In this document: positions 48,391 through 56,471 of the stretch, piece by piece
Layout: the number at the start of each line of letters is the position of its first letter
How positions within the stretch are numbered: position 1 is the first letter of the stretch
From: Aureococcus anophagefferens
Taxonomy: Eukaryota > Sar > Pelagophyceae > Pelagomonadales > Pelagomonadaceae
Direction of reading: 5' to 3'
Length of the DNA: 56,471 bases
NCBI RefSeq assembly: GCF_000186865.1
Contig: NW_008705562.1
Coordinates: 3,266,743 to 3,323,213 of the forward strand
Notes under the pieces: generated by a model
Databases searched by the model: none
What the model saw: the letters and a program-made list of their open reading frames with translations, nothing else
Told to the model about the DNA's origin: nothing
Position numbers and translations under genes: made by a program

Positions 48391-49945
48391 TTAAAACTGC
48401 TCCGCGGGGCAGCGCGCGAGCACGTCGGCCGCGTCGTCGCCCCGGTCCTGGCGCAGGAGGAGCCAGACGAGGGTCGCGACGGCGGGCCGGTTCCGCGGGT
48501 CCGCGTCGACGGCCTCGATGGCCTTGGCGAGCGCCGCGTCGTCGTCGCCCTTGTCGTGGGACAGCACGATGGCCGCGCAGTTGAGCGCGTCGCAGGGCCG
48601 GAGCGCGCCGCCCGCGCGGCCGGGCGTCGCGACGCCGTCGCGCTCGCAGCGGCGGTACCCGAGCACGCCGCGCGCCTCCGTCGCGTAGAGCCGCGCGAGG
48701 TCCCGCCGCTGCTCCGTCGCCGCCGCCGTGTGCCGCGGCCACGCGAGGAACGCGTCGGCCCACTCGAGCGCGACCGCGACCTGCGCGGAACTCGAATCTT
48801 CAACCCGACTTCAATGGGCGCGTCATCGAACGGTTCTTCGAGAACTCGACGGGAGCGATCGATCCGTCCAAAAATCAGCCGAATCGACTTCGATGCGCAA
48901 AGTTCGGTCGGGACGTCCCGAACCGGCGGTTGATTTCCGCGCAGACCGCGACGTCGTCGAGCTCGAGGTGGATCCAGCTCAAAAGCAGGACCGCCGACGC
49001 GGCGACGTCGCTGTAGAAGCCCGGCGCCGGCGCGCCCGGCGACTCGACGACGAACGCGTAGGGGTCCTCGCCGGCGGCGGCGTCGCCGCCGGCGTCGCCG
49101 GAGTCGCCCGCGTCGCCGCCGGAGTCGCCGCCGCCATCGCCGCGCTCGCCCGCGTCGCCGCCGGACTCGCCGGCGTCGCCCGCCCGGTCGCCCCGCCCCC
49201 CGTGGTAAAAAATGTTCTCGACGCGGTCGCCGCCGGGGTCGACGGCGCCGTCGCGCTCGAGGCGCAGCGCGTGGCGCGCGAAGAGGGACGCGCGCACGAG
49301 GCCCATGCCGAGCCCGTCGGCGCGGCTCTTCGGCCGCCGGCCCGCGCCGCGCCGCGTCGCCGCGAACGCGTCCGCCTCGGGCTTCGAGAAGGGCCCCGCG
49401 GCCGCGAGCGGCGTCGCGTTCGTCGCCGCGCGCTCCTTGGTCCGCATGGCCGCGCAGCACTCGGCGAGGCGCAGCCAGACCCGCGGCCGGTCCCCGAAGT
49501 AGAGCGACGCGTGGAGCAGGTGGCGGTGCGCGGTCTCCGGCGAGCCGTCGCGGAGCGCGGCGAGGCCCATGTTGAGGTGCGCGGGCGCCGCGCGCGCGCC
49601 GCCGCTGGCGAGCTTCAGGGACCGCGCGAGGTGCAGCCGCGCGATGCCGTAGGAGCCCAGCGCCGCGCAGCACGCGCCGGAGTTCGCGTCGAGCGCCGCG
49701 CGCGCGGCGACGTCCTCGTCCGAAACCGGCGCCTCGTCGCCGACGGCGTCGCGCGCGTCGCAGAGGTGGCGCAGGCCCTCGGCGAAGTCGCCGGCCTTCA
49801 TCGCGGCGATGGCGCGCTCCTCGGCCTCGTTCGCCGCGCCGTGCCGCGCGTCGCGCGCCGCGGCGTCCGCCGCGGTGGTCGTCGCGGCGCCGTCCTCCTT
49901 GACCTCGTCCTTGCGCTCCTCGCTGGCGCCGGCGAGCTCGGACAT
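48391..49945 (-). CDS. TPR protein, CCR4-NOT subunit 10 (CNOT10)-like
   Basis: Start MSELAGASEERKDE at 49945. Exons 49945-48953 and 48780-48391, separated by introner IE11 (intron 48952-48781, GT-AG, phase 0). Together 1383 nt, 460 residues; splice product LSWIHLELDDVAVALEWADA. Helical repeats include GACCAALGSYGIARLHLARS, LNMGLAALRDGSPETAHRHL and RPRVWLRLAECCAAM. The last is very like CNOT10 (..WLRLAECC..). The C-terminal repeats (DALNCAAIVLSHDKGDDDAA, RPAVATLVWLLLRQDRGDDA) are TPRs too. It is shorter than animal CNOT10 (about 740). CNOT10 with CNOT11 forms a module of the deadenylase complex. A Gly/Asp repeat (GDSGGDAG..) at 49080-49190 encodes a low-complexity linker. Confidence 0.7.
48781..48944 (+). 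mobile_element. Introner IE11 (family 2, 164 bp, two internal deletions)
   Basis: 164 bp; perfect duplication ACCGCGAC (plus strand) at 48773-48780 and 48945-48952. Ends CTGCGCGGAACTCGA and TTGATTTCCGCGCAG. GT donor (GTCGCGGT), GCAG acceptor, phase 0. Compared with IE5/IE8 it lacks the stretch before GTTCTTCGAGAACTCGACG and the segment TGACCGAG..GAG after the core. Confidence 0.93.
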
Positions 49946-50138
49946 CGGTGCGCGTCGGTCCGCCGATCGAGGCGGACGGTGCGACCGAGGCGGCGCGGCG
50001 CAGCCGGCAGAGGCGACGCTCACGAGCTGCCGCCCAGTACCATATTGGACAGAGGGCGAGACGTTGTGGCAATTCGCTTCAACCTTTGGAGAACGTGTGG
50101 CAAATCGAAGGCGTAATCGAGTGCAGCGTTAGCCGGCG

Positions 50139-50879
50139 TCACCCGTAGCAGCGGATGGGCGTCGTGTCGCCCTTGGCCGCGGACTGGGGGCTGTTGAAGC
50201 GGCCGCCGAGCTCGAGGTAGCGCTGGTGGTACGCCTCCGCGGGCCAGTAGACGCCGCGCATGGGCTCGACCTCCGTCTGGATGGGCGAGGCGAACTTCTT
50301 CTGCGCGTCGACGAGCGACTTCCGCGCGACGTCGAGCTGCGCCGACGTCGTCGTGTAGATGCCCGACCGGTACTGGGGCCCGCGGTCGTTGCCGACCTGC
50401 TGGTAACGGACGGCGCCGTCGCCGAGGCGCGCCCAGAACGCCTCGCAGAGCCGCGCGTAGGAGATCACGCCCGGGTCGTAGATCAACTGCACGGCCTCCG
50501 TGTGGCCGGACGTCGCGGCGCTCACCTCCTCGTAGGTCGGCTTCTGCTTGTGGCCCTGCACGTAGCCCACGCTCGTCGCGATGACGCCGGGCAGCCGCTG
50601 GAACTCGAGCTCGACGCCCCAGAAGCAGCCCGCGGCGAACGTCGCGATGGCGTAGCCGTCGGCGCTCTTCACGGGCGTCGTGCCCGCGAGCGCGTTTTTC
50701 CCGGCCTCGAGGGCGAAGGACTGGGGGAGGCCCGGCAGCTCGGCGTAGGGGATCTCCTTCGAGCGCGTGGTCCAGAGGGCGCCGGCGGCGCTGAAGACGG
50801 ACATGGCCACCACGGGCCGCACGACGCCGGCGGCGCGCGCGCCGCTCAACGCGACGAGCGACCAGCGCGCGAAGACCAT
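50139..50879 (-). CDS. msrA: Peptide methionine sulfoxide reductase MsrA
   Basis: 246 residues. ATFAAGCFWGVELEFQRLPG carries the catalytic Cys (GCFWG). VGYVQGHKQKPTYEEVSAAT, GHTEAVQLIYDP, FWARLGDGAVRYQQVGNDRG and PQYRSGIY are family blocks. The tail GGRFNSPQSAAKGDTTPIRC then YG* is plant-like, with one resolving Cys kept (RCYG). The upstream position that is KGC in plant enzymes is KGD here (family comparison from memory). The N-terminus (MVFARWSLVALSGARAAGVV) is Arg/Ala-rich and suits an organelle leader. It reduces methionine-S-sulfoxide in oxidised proteins. The complement of TGTGGC (50919-50924) is 40 bp upstream of the start. Confidence 0.95.
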   Translation of the reverse strand: MVFARWSLVALSGARAAGVVRPVVAMSVFSAAGALWTTRSKEIPYAELPGLPQSFALEAGKNALAGTTPVKSADGYAIATFAAGCFWGVELEFQRLPGVIATSVGYVQGHKQKPTYEEVSAATSGHTEAVQLIYDPGVISYARLCEAFWARLGDGAVRYQQVGNDRGPQYRSGIYTTTSAQLDVARKSLVDAQKKFASPIQTEVEPMRGVYWPAEAYHQRYLELGGRFNSPQSAAKGDTTPIRCYG

Positions 50880-51016
50880 GGCGCAGAGGCTTCAGAGAGC
50901 AGAGATCTGGCGTGCCGAGCCACAAGTGCGGTGCTGGCCGACATTTACCCTTCAAGAAACATCGGAGTCGTTGGGCAGCATGGCCCAGCCCCTCGTCGTC
51001 CCGTAGGCCAACCGGG

Positions 51017-53001
51017 ATGCTGAGCGCCGTGCAGCGGTCGAAGAAGCGCGTGCTGCGCGCCCGCGGCGGGACGCAGGCCCTGCTCGACGCGGCGTCCGCC
51101 GCCGGCGACGAGGGCGACGAGCGCTTCGCCGGCGCCTTCGCGCGGCTGTCGAGCTACAAGAGCGCGCACCGCCAGAGCACGAAGCTCGCGGCCTGCCGCG
51201 CGGAGTGGGTCGAGCAGCTGGCGTCGCTGCGCGCCGCCGCGGCGTCGCTGTCCCGCGACGCGCGCGCGTTCGCCGAGCCCGGCGGCGGCGGCGAGTCCGA
51301 CGACGGCGCGCGGCGCGCGGCGGCCGCGGCGCTCGACGAGCTGCGGGCCATGGTGGCCTGCCTCGGCGCCGCCGCCGCCGCCGCCGCCGAGGAGCCCGGC
51401 GACGCCCGGGGCGCCGCGCGCGCGGAGGCCACCGCGCTCGTCGCGCGGGCGCCAGGGCAGGAAAAGAGTGTGAAATTCCCAACTTCAAAGGCTCCTATCT
51501 CGGCCGTTTTCCACTCGTTTCGGCTGATTTTTGGACGAGCGATCATCTCTTGGAACGGCCTCGAAGCATGGATGCTTTTTGCGGAACGCGCGCGCGCGGA
51601 ACACTCACGTTGAAGCGACGTTGAATCTCTCTTTTCCTGCCCAGGCGGATGCTCTGCGGCGCGCGCGACGCGCACGAGGCGCGCGGCGCGGCGCTCGCGC
51701 GCGACGCGGAGGACGCCGCGGCGGACCTCGCCGCGGCGACGGCGCCGCTCCTGCGGAACCTCCGCGACGCCCGGGCCTCCGAGCCGGAGCTCTCGGAGCT
51801 CCTCGCGGGCGAGCTCCTCGCGGACGCCGACGACGCGGACCTCGAGGCCGCGCGCGCCGAGCTCGAGGCCGAGTGGGCCGCGCGCGCCGTGGCCGAGGCC
51901 GAGGCGAAGGAGGCGCGGGACACGGCCTTTTTCGAGGCGCTGGAGCGCCTCGGCGACGGCGGCGGCGACGACGCGCGCGGCGCGTGGGACGACGCGTCCC
52001 ACGACGTCTTCCTCCAACACGTCGCGCTCCGCGACGGCGGGAGCAAGACCGCGGCCCGGGCCCTCGAGCTCCTCTCCGTGAGCCTGCCGGAGAAGCGCGT
52101 CGAGGAGATTAAGGCGCACGTCGGCCGCCACGAGGCCTGCCGCGCGCGCGCGCGCGGCGACCGCGCGGCCCGCGAGGAGCGCAGAGCCTGGCGCGACGCC
52201 TTCGCCGCGCGATGCGCGGCGGCGCTCCGGAGCGCGGCGGACGAGGCGCGCGCGCGGCGCGCGCGCGACGCCGAGTGCGCGGAGCTCGAGGCGCGGCGGA
52301 GGGCGCTCCACGACGACGTCGCGGCGCTCCGCGCGGACCGCGCGCGGCGCGACTCGCTGTCGCAGCACGAGAGCGAGGTCGCGGCCGAGGCCGCGGCCGC
52401 GGAGGCCGACCGCGCCGCCGAGGCCGCGGCGGTCCGCCGCGAGGCCGCGCGCGCCGCGGTCCTCGCCTACAAGGCCGCGACGGCGGCCGCGCGCGCCGAG
52501 GCCGCGCGCGAGGCCGAGCGGCGCCGCGCCGCGGACGAGCTCCGCAAGGCGTCGCGGCTCAAGCGCAACGTACAGCGGAGCTCGTACCGGTCGTCGCTCC
52601 GCGACGACCGGCGCCGCGAGGCCGCCGTCGCCCTCGACCGCGCCGCCGCCGCCGACGCGGCCCGGGCCCTCGCCCTCGAGAAGCTCGCCGCGTCCGTGCC
52701 CTACTACGACGCGATCCAGGCCGCCGTCGCGGACCTCTCGAAGACGACGGCCGCGGCGGAGGCGCACCGCGCGGACAACCGGCCCGACCCGGACGCGTGT
52801 CGCACGGGCCTCGCCTACGCCGACGGCGGCGTCCCGGGCCTCAGCGACGAGCGCGTCTTCGCCGACGTCCGCTTCAAGCTCGGCTTCGCGCTCCGCGCCG
52901 CGGGCCTCTCGGGCTCCGTCGCCGCCAAGGCCGCGGTCCAGCGCGCCGTCGGGCCCATGGCCGTGAACCCGCTCACGGGCTTCCGCATCGGGGCCGTGTA
53001 A
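51017..53001 (+). CDS. Long coiled-coil protein, possibly CCDC148-like
   Basis: ATG 51017 (MLSAVQRSKKRVLRARGGTQ). Exons 51017-51444 and 51645-53001 around introner IE12, total 1785 nt, 594 residues. The junction reads TALVAR|MLCGARDAHEARG with frame kept. Most of the protein is Ala/Arg/Glu-rich helix suited to coiled coil (EAEWAARAVAEAEAKEARDT and similar). The C-terminus is more ordered: DERVFADVRFKLGFALRAAG then NPLTGFRIGAV*. A D.R.KL..ALR.AGL pattern near the end recalls CCDC148, from memory and weak. No enzymatic motif. Poly-Ala tracts around residues 90-125 come from GCC repeats. Confidence 0.65.
51453..51644 (-). mobile_element. Introner IE12 (family 1, 192 bp, reversed relative to IE1)
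   Basis: 192 bp; duplication 6/8: GCGGGCGC at 51445-51452 and GCGGATGC at 51645-51652. Ends CAGGGCAGGAAAAGAGTG and CTCTCTTTTCCTGCCCAG. In the plus-strand host it lies in the opposite orientation to IE1, yet again ends in a pyrimidine tract and CAG. GC donor, phase 2. Confidence 0.9.
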
Positions 53002-53190
53002 CGGCTGCGGGTTTGTGTCGCCTTCGGAGCGCTCGCTGAGGTGCAAGTAGGCCTGCAAGTTGTAGAGATCGTGCCGAGCTCAAAAACTCGAGTGATGGAG
53101 ATCCTCGCGCCCTCGCGGCGCGGCCTCGGCTGAGCCACTGAAAAAGACGTCGCAAGGACGCCGCGCGCCCGGCGGCGCGCCGTTTTGGGC

Positions 53191-53793
53191 ATGGAGGTCG
53201 AGTGCACCTACACGCTGAAGAATACGAAGAAGGAGAAGAACTGGTGCAAGGAGGACGGCGCGCTGCGCGTCGCCGGCGCCGCCGCGAAGCTCGTCTCCGA
53301 GGACGGCGAAGCCATCGCGTCGACGGCGCTCGGCGGCGCGCAGCTCCTCGCGCTCCAGAGCCGCGGCTGGCTCGGCGGCGAGCGGACCGAGGAGTCGGAG
53401 CTCAAGCTCCAGTTCCCGGGGACGACGATCACGGCCATGGTCCAGCCCCGCGACGCCGCCGCCGCCGCCGCCGCGGCGCCGCCGCGGGCCGCGGCGCCGC
53501 GGCGGCGGTCGCTGCCGGGCGGCCGGGGCCGCGGCGCGCCGGCCGTCCGCCGCAAGTTCGCGCCGCCGGCGCCCGCCGCGCCCGCCGCGCCCGCCGCGCC
53601 CGCCGCGGCGCTCGGCGGCCGGGCCTACGGCGCCGCCCCGGCGCCCGCCGCGGAGCGGCCGGCGCCGGCGCCCATCCGCGTGTCGCGCGTGCTGCCGCCG
53701 CCGACCGCGGCCGACCTCGTCAACGACGAGGCGTGGCTCGACTCCGGCGACGACGACGACGACGACGACTCGAGCGCCGGCGGGAGCGCCGCC

Positions 53794-53827
<34 letters not shown>

Positions 53828-55327
53828 GCGCGGCGCCCCTCGACTCGCTCCAGCGCCTCGCGCCGCCCGTGGTCCCGCCGCCCGCGGCGCCGCGCGCGGC
53901 GCTGTCGGCGACGCAGGCCGACTGCGTCGACGACCTCCTCGACGAGGCCGCGCCGCCGCCGCGCGGCGCGTTCCGCGCGCCGCCGCGGCGGCCGCAGGCC
54001 GCGGGCAGCGCCTCGCTCCGGGGCCTCCCGCCGCCGGCGCCCGCGCCGCCGCGCGCGCCGCGGGATCCGCCGGCGGCGGCGCTCGACGATTCGGACGGCG
54101 ACGAGGCGTGCCTCAAAGCCCTCGCCGAGGCCGAGGCCGCGGCCGCGGCGCCGTCCGACGACTTCGACGACGCGCTCCTCGCGGCCTGCGAGGCCGCGGA
54201 GCGCGACGCGGCGCCGGCGGCGCCCGACGACTTCGACGTCGACTTTGACGACGCGGCGCTCGCGGCGTGCGACGCCGCGGAGCGCGCCGCGTCGCCGCCC
54301 GAGGCATCGCCGGAGGCGCCGCCGCCGCCCGAGGCGTCGCCGGAGGCGCCGCCGTCGCCCGAGGCGCCGTCGCCCTACGAGAACGGCGCCGCCGTCGCCG
54401 CGCGGCAGCGCGCGGCGGGGCCGCCGCCGCCCGCGGCCACCACGGGCGCGGAGAACCGGCGCCGCGCGGCGGCCGCGGACGAGGAGGCCTACGTCGCCGG
54501 CGTCGAGGCGCGCGCGCGCGCGGCGACCGGCGCCGCGCCGGGCGCGCCGCGCGCCGACGTCTTACTCGCGGCGTCGGCGCGCGCGGCCGCCGCGGCGCCC
54601 CGCCTCGTCGCCGCCGCGGCGCCCGCGCCGCCGCCGTCGCCGTCGCCGAGCTCGTCGGACCGGTCGTCGTCGTCGTCCTCGTCGTCGGCGCCCATCGCGC
54701 CGCGCCGCGCCGCGAAGCGGCCCTCGTCGTCGTCGTCGTCGGGCGACGACGACGACGACGTCCTCGCCTTCGACTCGGGCCTCGCGCCCCGGCGGCGGGG
54801 CGCGCCGCGGCGCCGACGCCTTCGACGCGCCCGCCGCCGCGCCGGCCAAGAAGGCCGGCGGCCGCACGGCCGCGGAGATCGCCGACGCGTGGCTCCGCGA
54901 GCAGGAGGAGACCATCGACGAGGCGGCGCGCGAGCGGTCGCGGCGGACCGGGCCCGCGCGCGCGCCGGACCGCCTCCGCGAGGACGACGACGACGCGCCC
55001 GAGGAGGTCGCGCGCGCGTTCCTCCTCGGCGCGCTCCGCGACGACGGCGCCCACGGCGACTTCTCGCGCCACGGCGGCGACCTCGAGCAGTTCGTCGACC
55101 TCCTCGTCGAGCCCCACCTCTTCACCTACCGCCACGCGCGCGAGGTCCTCGGCGCCGGCGTCGGGGCCGCGCTCCACGGCGCCGCGCGGCGCGCGCTCGA
55201 CGCCGCGCGCGGCGCCGCGACCGTCGACGGCGACATCGTCCGCACCGCGAGGACCGTCCTGGGCTGGGCCCACGACGGCTCCCTCGTCGAGCGGCTGCGC
55301 AAGGGCGAGCGGCCCAGCGAGACGTAA
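53191..55327 (+). CDS. DUF2439 (ZGRF1/Mte1-type N-terminal domain) protein without a helicase domain
   Basis: ATG 53191. The first 85 residues (CTYTLKNTKKEKNWCKEDGA, GAAAKLVSEDGEAIASTALG, ELKLQFPGTTITAMV) fit DUF2439, a domain at the start of ZGRF1 and of yeast Mte1, partners of FANCM/Mph1-type helicases in crossover control. A long Pro/Ala/Asp-rich linker with two repeats (DDFDDALLAACEAAERDA, DDAALAACDAAERAA) follows. A frame change near 54.8 kb joins it to a helical C-terminal part (AAEIADAWLREQEETIDEAA, LEQFVDLLVEPHLFTYRHAR) ending at TAA 55325-55327. Dropping one base gives 712 codons; a phase-0 GT-AG intron at 54760-54850 (91 bp) would also restore frame. The whole gene lacks helicase motifs, like Mte1. 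Confidence 0.68.
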
Positions 55328-56033
55328 CTGCTTTTAGTTGCTGCGTGCAGGCACGGTGCCGCGAGGCCTCGGCGGCGAGCAACGCGGGCGCGACGGGTCG
55401 CGGCGCGTCGCGGCGTCGTCGCGGGGCGTGGGCGGCGCGACGGAAGCTTGGCGTCGAGGAGGCGCGGCGGCGCGCGCGCGAAGGCGTGAGAAAAGGCCGC
55501 ATTCGCGGACGCGCGCGGCGACGGGCGCGCGCGCGGGTTTGTGCGTCGGTCGAGCAGAGGGAGTCCCGGCGGCGGCGGCGGGGCGCGGCGGACGGCGAGC
55601 GGCGTTTTACGGCGCGAGGAAACGGGCGTATTCGGGCGTCAAAGTGTCCAGTGCAGGGTACTTGGGGGTACTTGGCAATGGTCGTTGAGAAACCCGCACG
55701 ATTTGGACTTGGGCGTTTTCAGAGAAGTGGTGAGTCGATGAGTCGTAGTAGTAGTCGTCCAAGTAGTCGATCACTATGACGATAAAACCCGCACGAAAGC
55801 GGCTTGGATTTAAAAGGTCTTCTGGAGTAGAGTGTTGCGTCGGGAGACGCAGAAGAGAAACCCGCACAAAAAGGCACGGATTTTGTTTTTGGGTTGGGTT
55901 GGTTCGCTCCAATTGGAGCTGTATTGGTTTTGTGTGTTTGGGTTGATTGGGGGGGAGCGCGAAAGAGATGGATCGACGTGCAGCTCGACTCTCGGAAGAG
56001 GGCGCACAGAAGCTCGCTGTCTGCTTTCACATT
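55328..56033. other. rDNA intergenic spacer (downstream of 28S) with short repeats
   Basis: 706 bp between the DUF2439 gene and the 28S 3' end. Its left part (to about 55620) is GC-rich like the genes; the rest turns AT-richer abruptly. AAACCCGCAC recurs at 55689, 55787 and 55859, roughly every 70-100 bp. GTAGTAGTAGTCG at 55745 and CCAAGTAGTCGATC are local. A terminator or processing site for rRNA must lie here, but I cannot point to one. Confidence 0.6.
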
Positions 56034-56386
56034 AACAAATCGCCGGAACAAGAGGCTGAATCTCAGCAGATCGTAGGACAAAGCCTACTCTCATGCTTAC
56101 AATACCCCGTTCCATATTTAAGTCGTCTACAAAGGATTTATCCCTCCCAACATTCGAAATTGCGATGGAGTATGATGCTCGGCCGAAGCCTATCGTGATG
56201 CGTGTAACATCGGGAGAGGTGAATATCGTCGCTTTCCAGCATGGATTCTGACTTAGAGGCGTTCAGTCATAATCCTACAGATGGTAGCTTCGCGGCACTA
56301 GCTGTTCAGCTAACCGCAATGACCAAATATCTGAACCAACGGTTCCTCTCGTACTAAGTTAGATTACTGTCGCGACAACCGTTCAT

Positions 56387-56441
<55 letters not shown>

Positions 56442-56471
56442 GTTAGTGGGTGAACAATCCTACACTTGGGA
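56034..56471 (-). rRNA. 28S (LSU) rRNA, 3' part, running off the right edge
   Basis: On the minus strand the sequence contains the universally conserved sarcin-ricin loop AGTACGAGAGGAACC (about 56343-56357). Downstream it has GAACGCCTCTAAGTCAGAAT and the near-terminal ACGGGGTATTGTAAGC..GAGTAG and CGATCTGCTGAGATT. The 3' end, by comparison with other eukaryotes, falls near GATTTGTT at about 56034. The 5' remainder lies beyond the window. The contig therefore ends inside an rDNA unit. Confidence 0.95.

Noticed and set aside
55328..56033. Short open frames in the rDNA spacer (for example 55719-56081, minus strand)
   Set aside because: They overlap 28S rRNA or spacer repeats and have no recognisable domains.
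1..56471. tRNA genes or 5S rRNA in the window
   Set aside because: No A/B-box pair with cloverleaf potential or 5S core was seen by eye; a tRNAscan-SE run would settle it.

Overview
The window is a GC-rich, intron-poor, very compact eukaryotic nuclear sequence, most consistent with a stramenopile alga of the pelagophyte type (Aureococcus-like). Three things support this. The gene content is purely eukaryotic: meckelin, centrin, cullin, ubiquitin protease, FYVE, ferlin-like C2 and CNOT10-like genes. The right edge carries the 3' end of a nuclear 28S rRNA. Twelve short transposon-like introns ('introner' elements, IE1-IE12) are scattered through eight genes, a class already described in Aureococcus and Micromonas. 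The species itself is an inference.

Layout. 1-5.2 kb: a TPR/LRR gene cut by the left edge, a membrane protein whose stop codon overlaps it tail to tail, a uridine kinase and a CYRI/FAM49 homologue. 5.2-21.1 kb (minus strand): a degenerate FKBP-TPR protein, then one giant gene (21113 to 7891) whose five exons, separated by four introners, encode about 4135 residues with about 16 C2 domains plus WW, FN3 and EF-hand segments. 21.4-29.2 kb: a cullin, a FYVE-DysF-transmembrane-PH protein (two introners plus two ordinary introns) and a tRNA dimethylallyltransferase. 29.5-36.8 kb: centrin (broken by a 50-N gap), two SGNH-type hydrolases, an inverted-repeat element of about 600 bp, an alpha/beta hydrolase, FAM210-like and ABM-like membrane proteins, and a small membrane protein. 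36.8-46.7 kb: meckelin (TMEM67), a DeSI-like protein lacking its usual histidine, a small secreted or membrane protein and a large USP. 47-55.3 kb: rhodanese, a prenylated EF-hand protein, CNOT10-like, MsrA, a coiled-coil protein and a ZGRF1/Mte1-type DUF2439 protein. 55.3-56.5 kb: rDNA spacer and the 28S 3' end on the minus strand.

The main signal is the introners. In all 12, an 8-bp target-site duplication flanks the element and its first two bases are GT or GC, so the target supplies the 5' splice site. The element's inverted ends each finish in a pyrimidine-CAG or GCAG, so the element supplies a 3' splice site in either orientation. Removing one TSD copy plus the element restores the reading frame in every host gene: four removals leave 12408 nt (4136 codons) in the giant C2 gene. 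Seven of the 12 use GC donors. Two subfamilies share a core but differ at their ends, and one copy (IE9) combines the ends of one with the core of the other.

Many unlabelled long reading frames on the opposite strand are GC-driven shadows and are left out. Start codons were placed on ATG only. Intron boundaries other than the introners are inferred from frame and splice dinucleotides.
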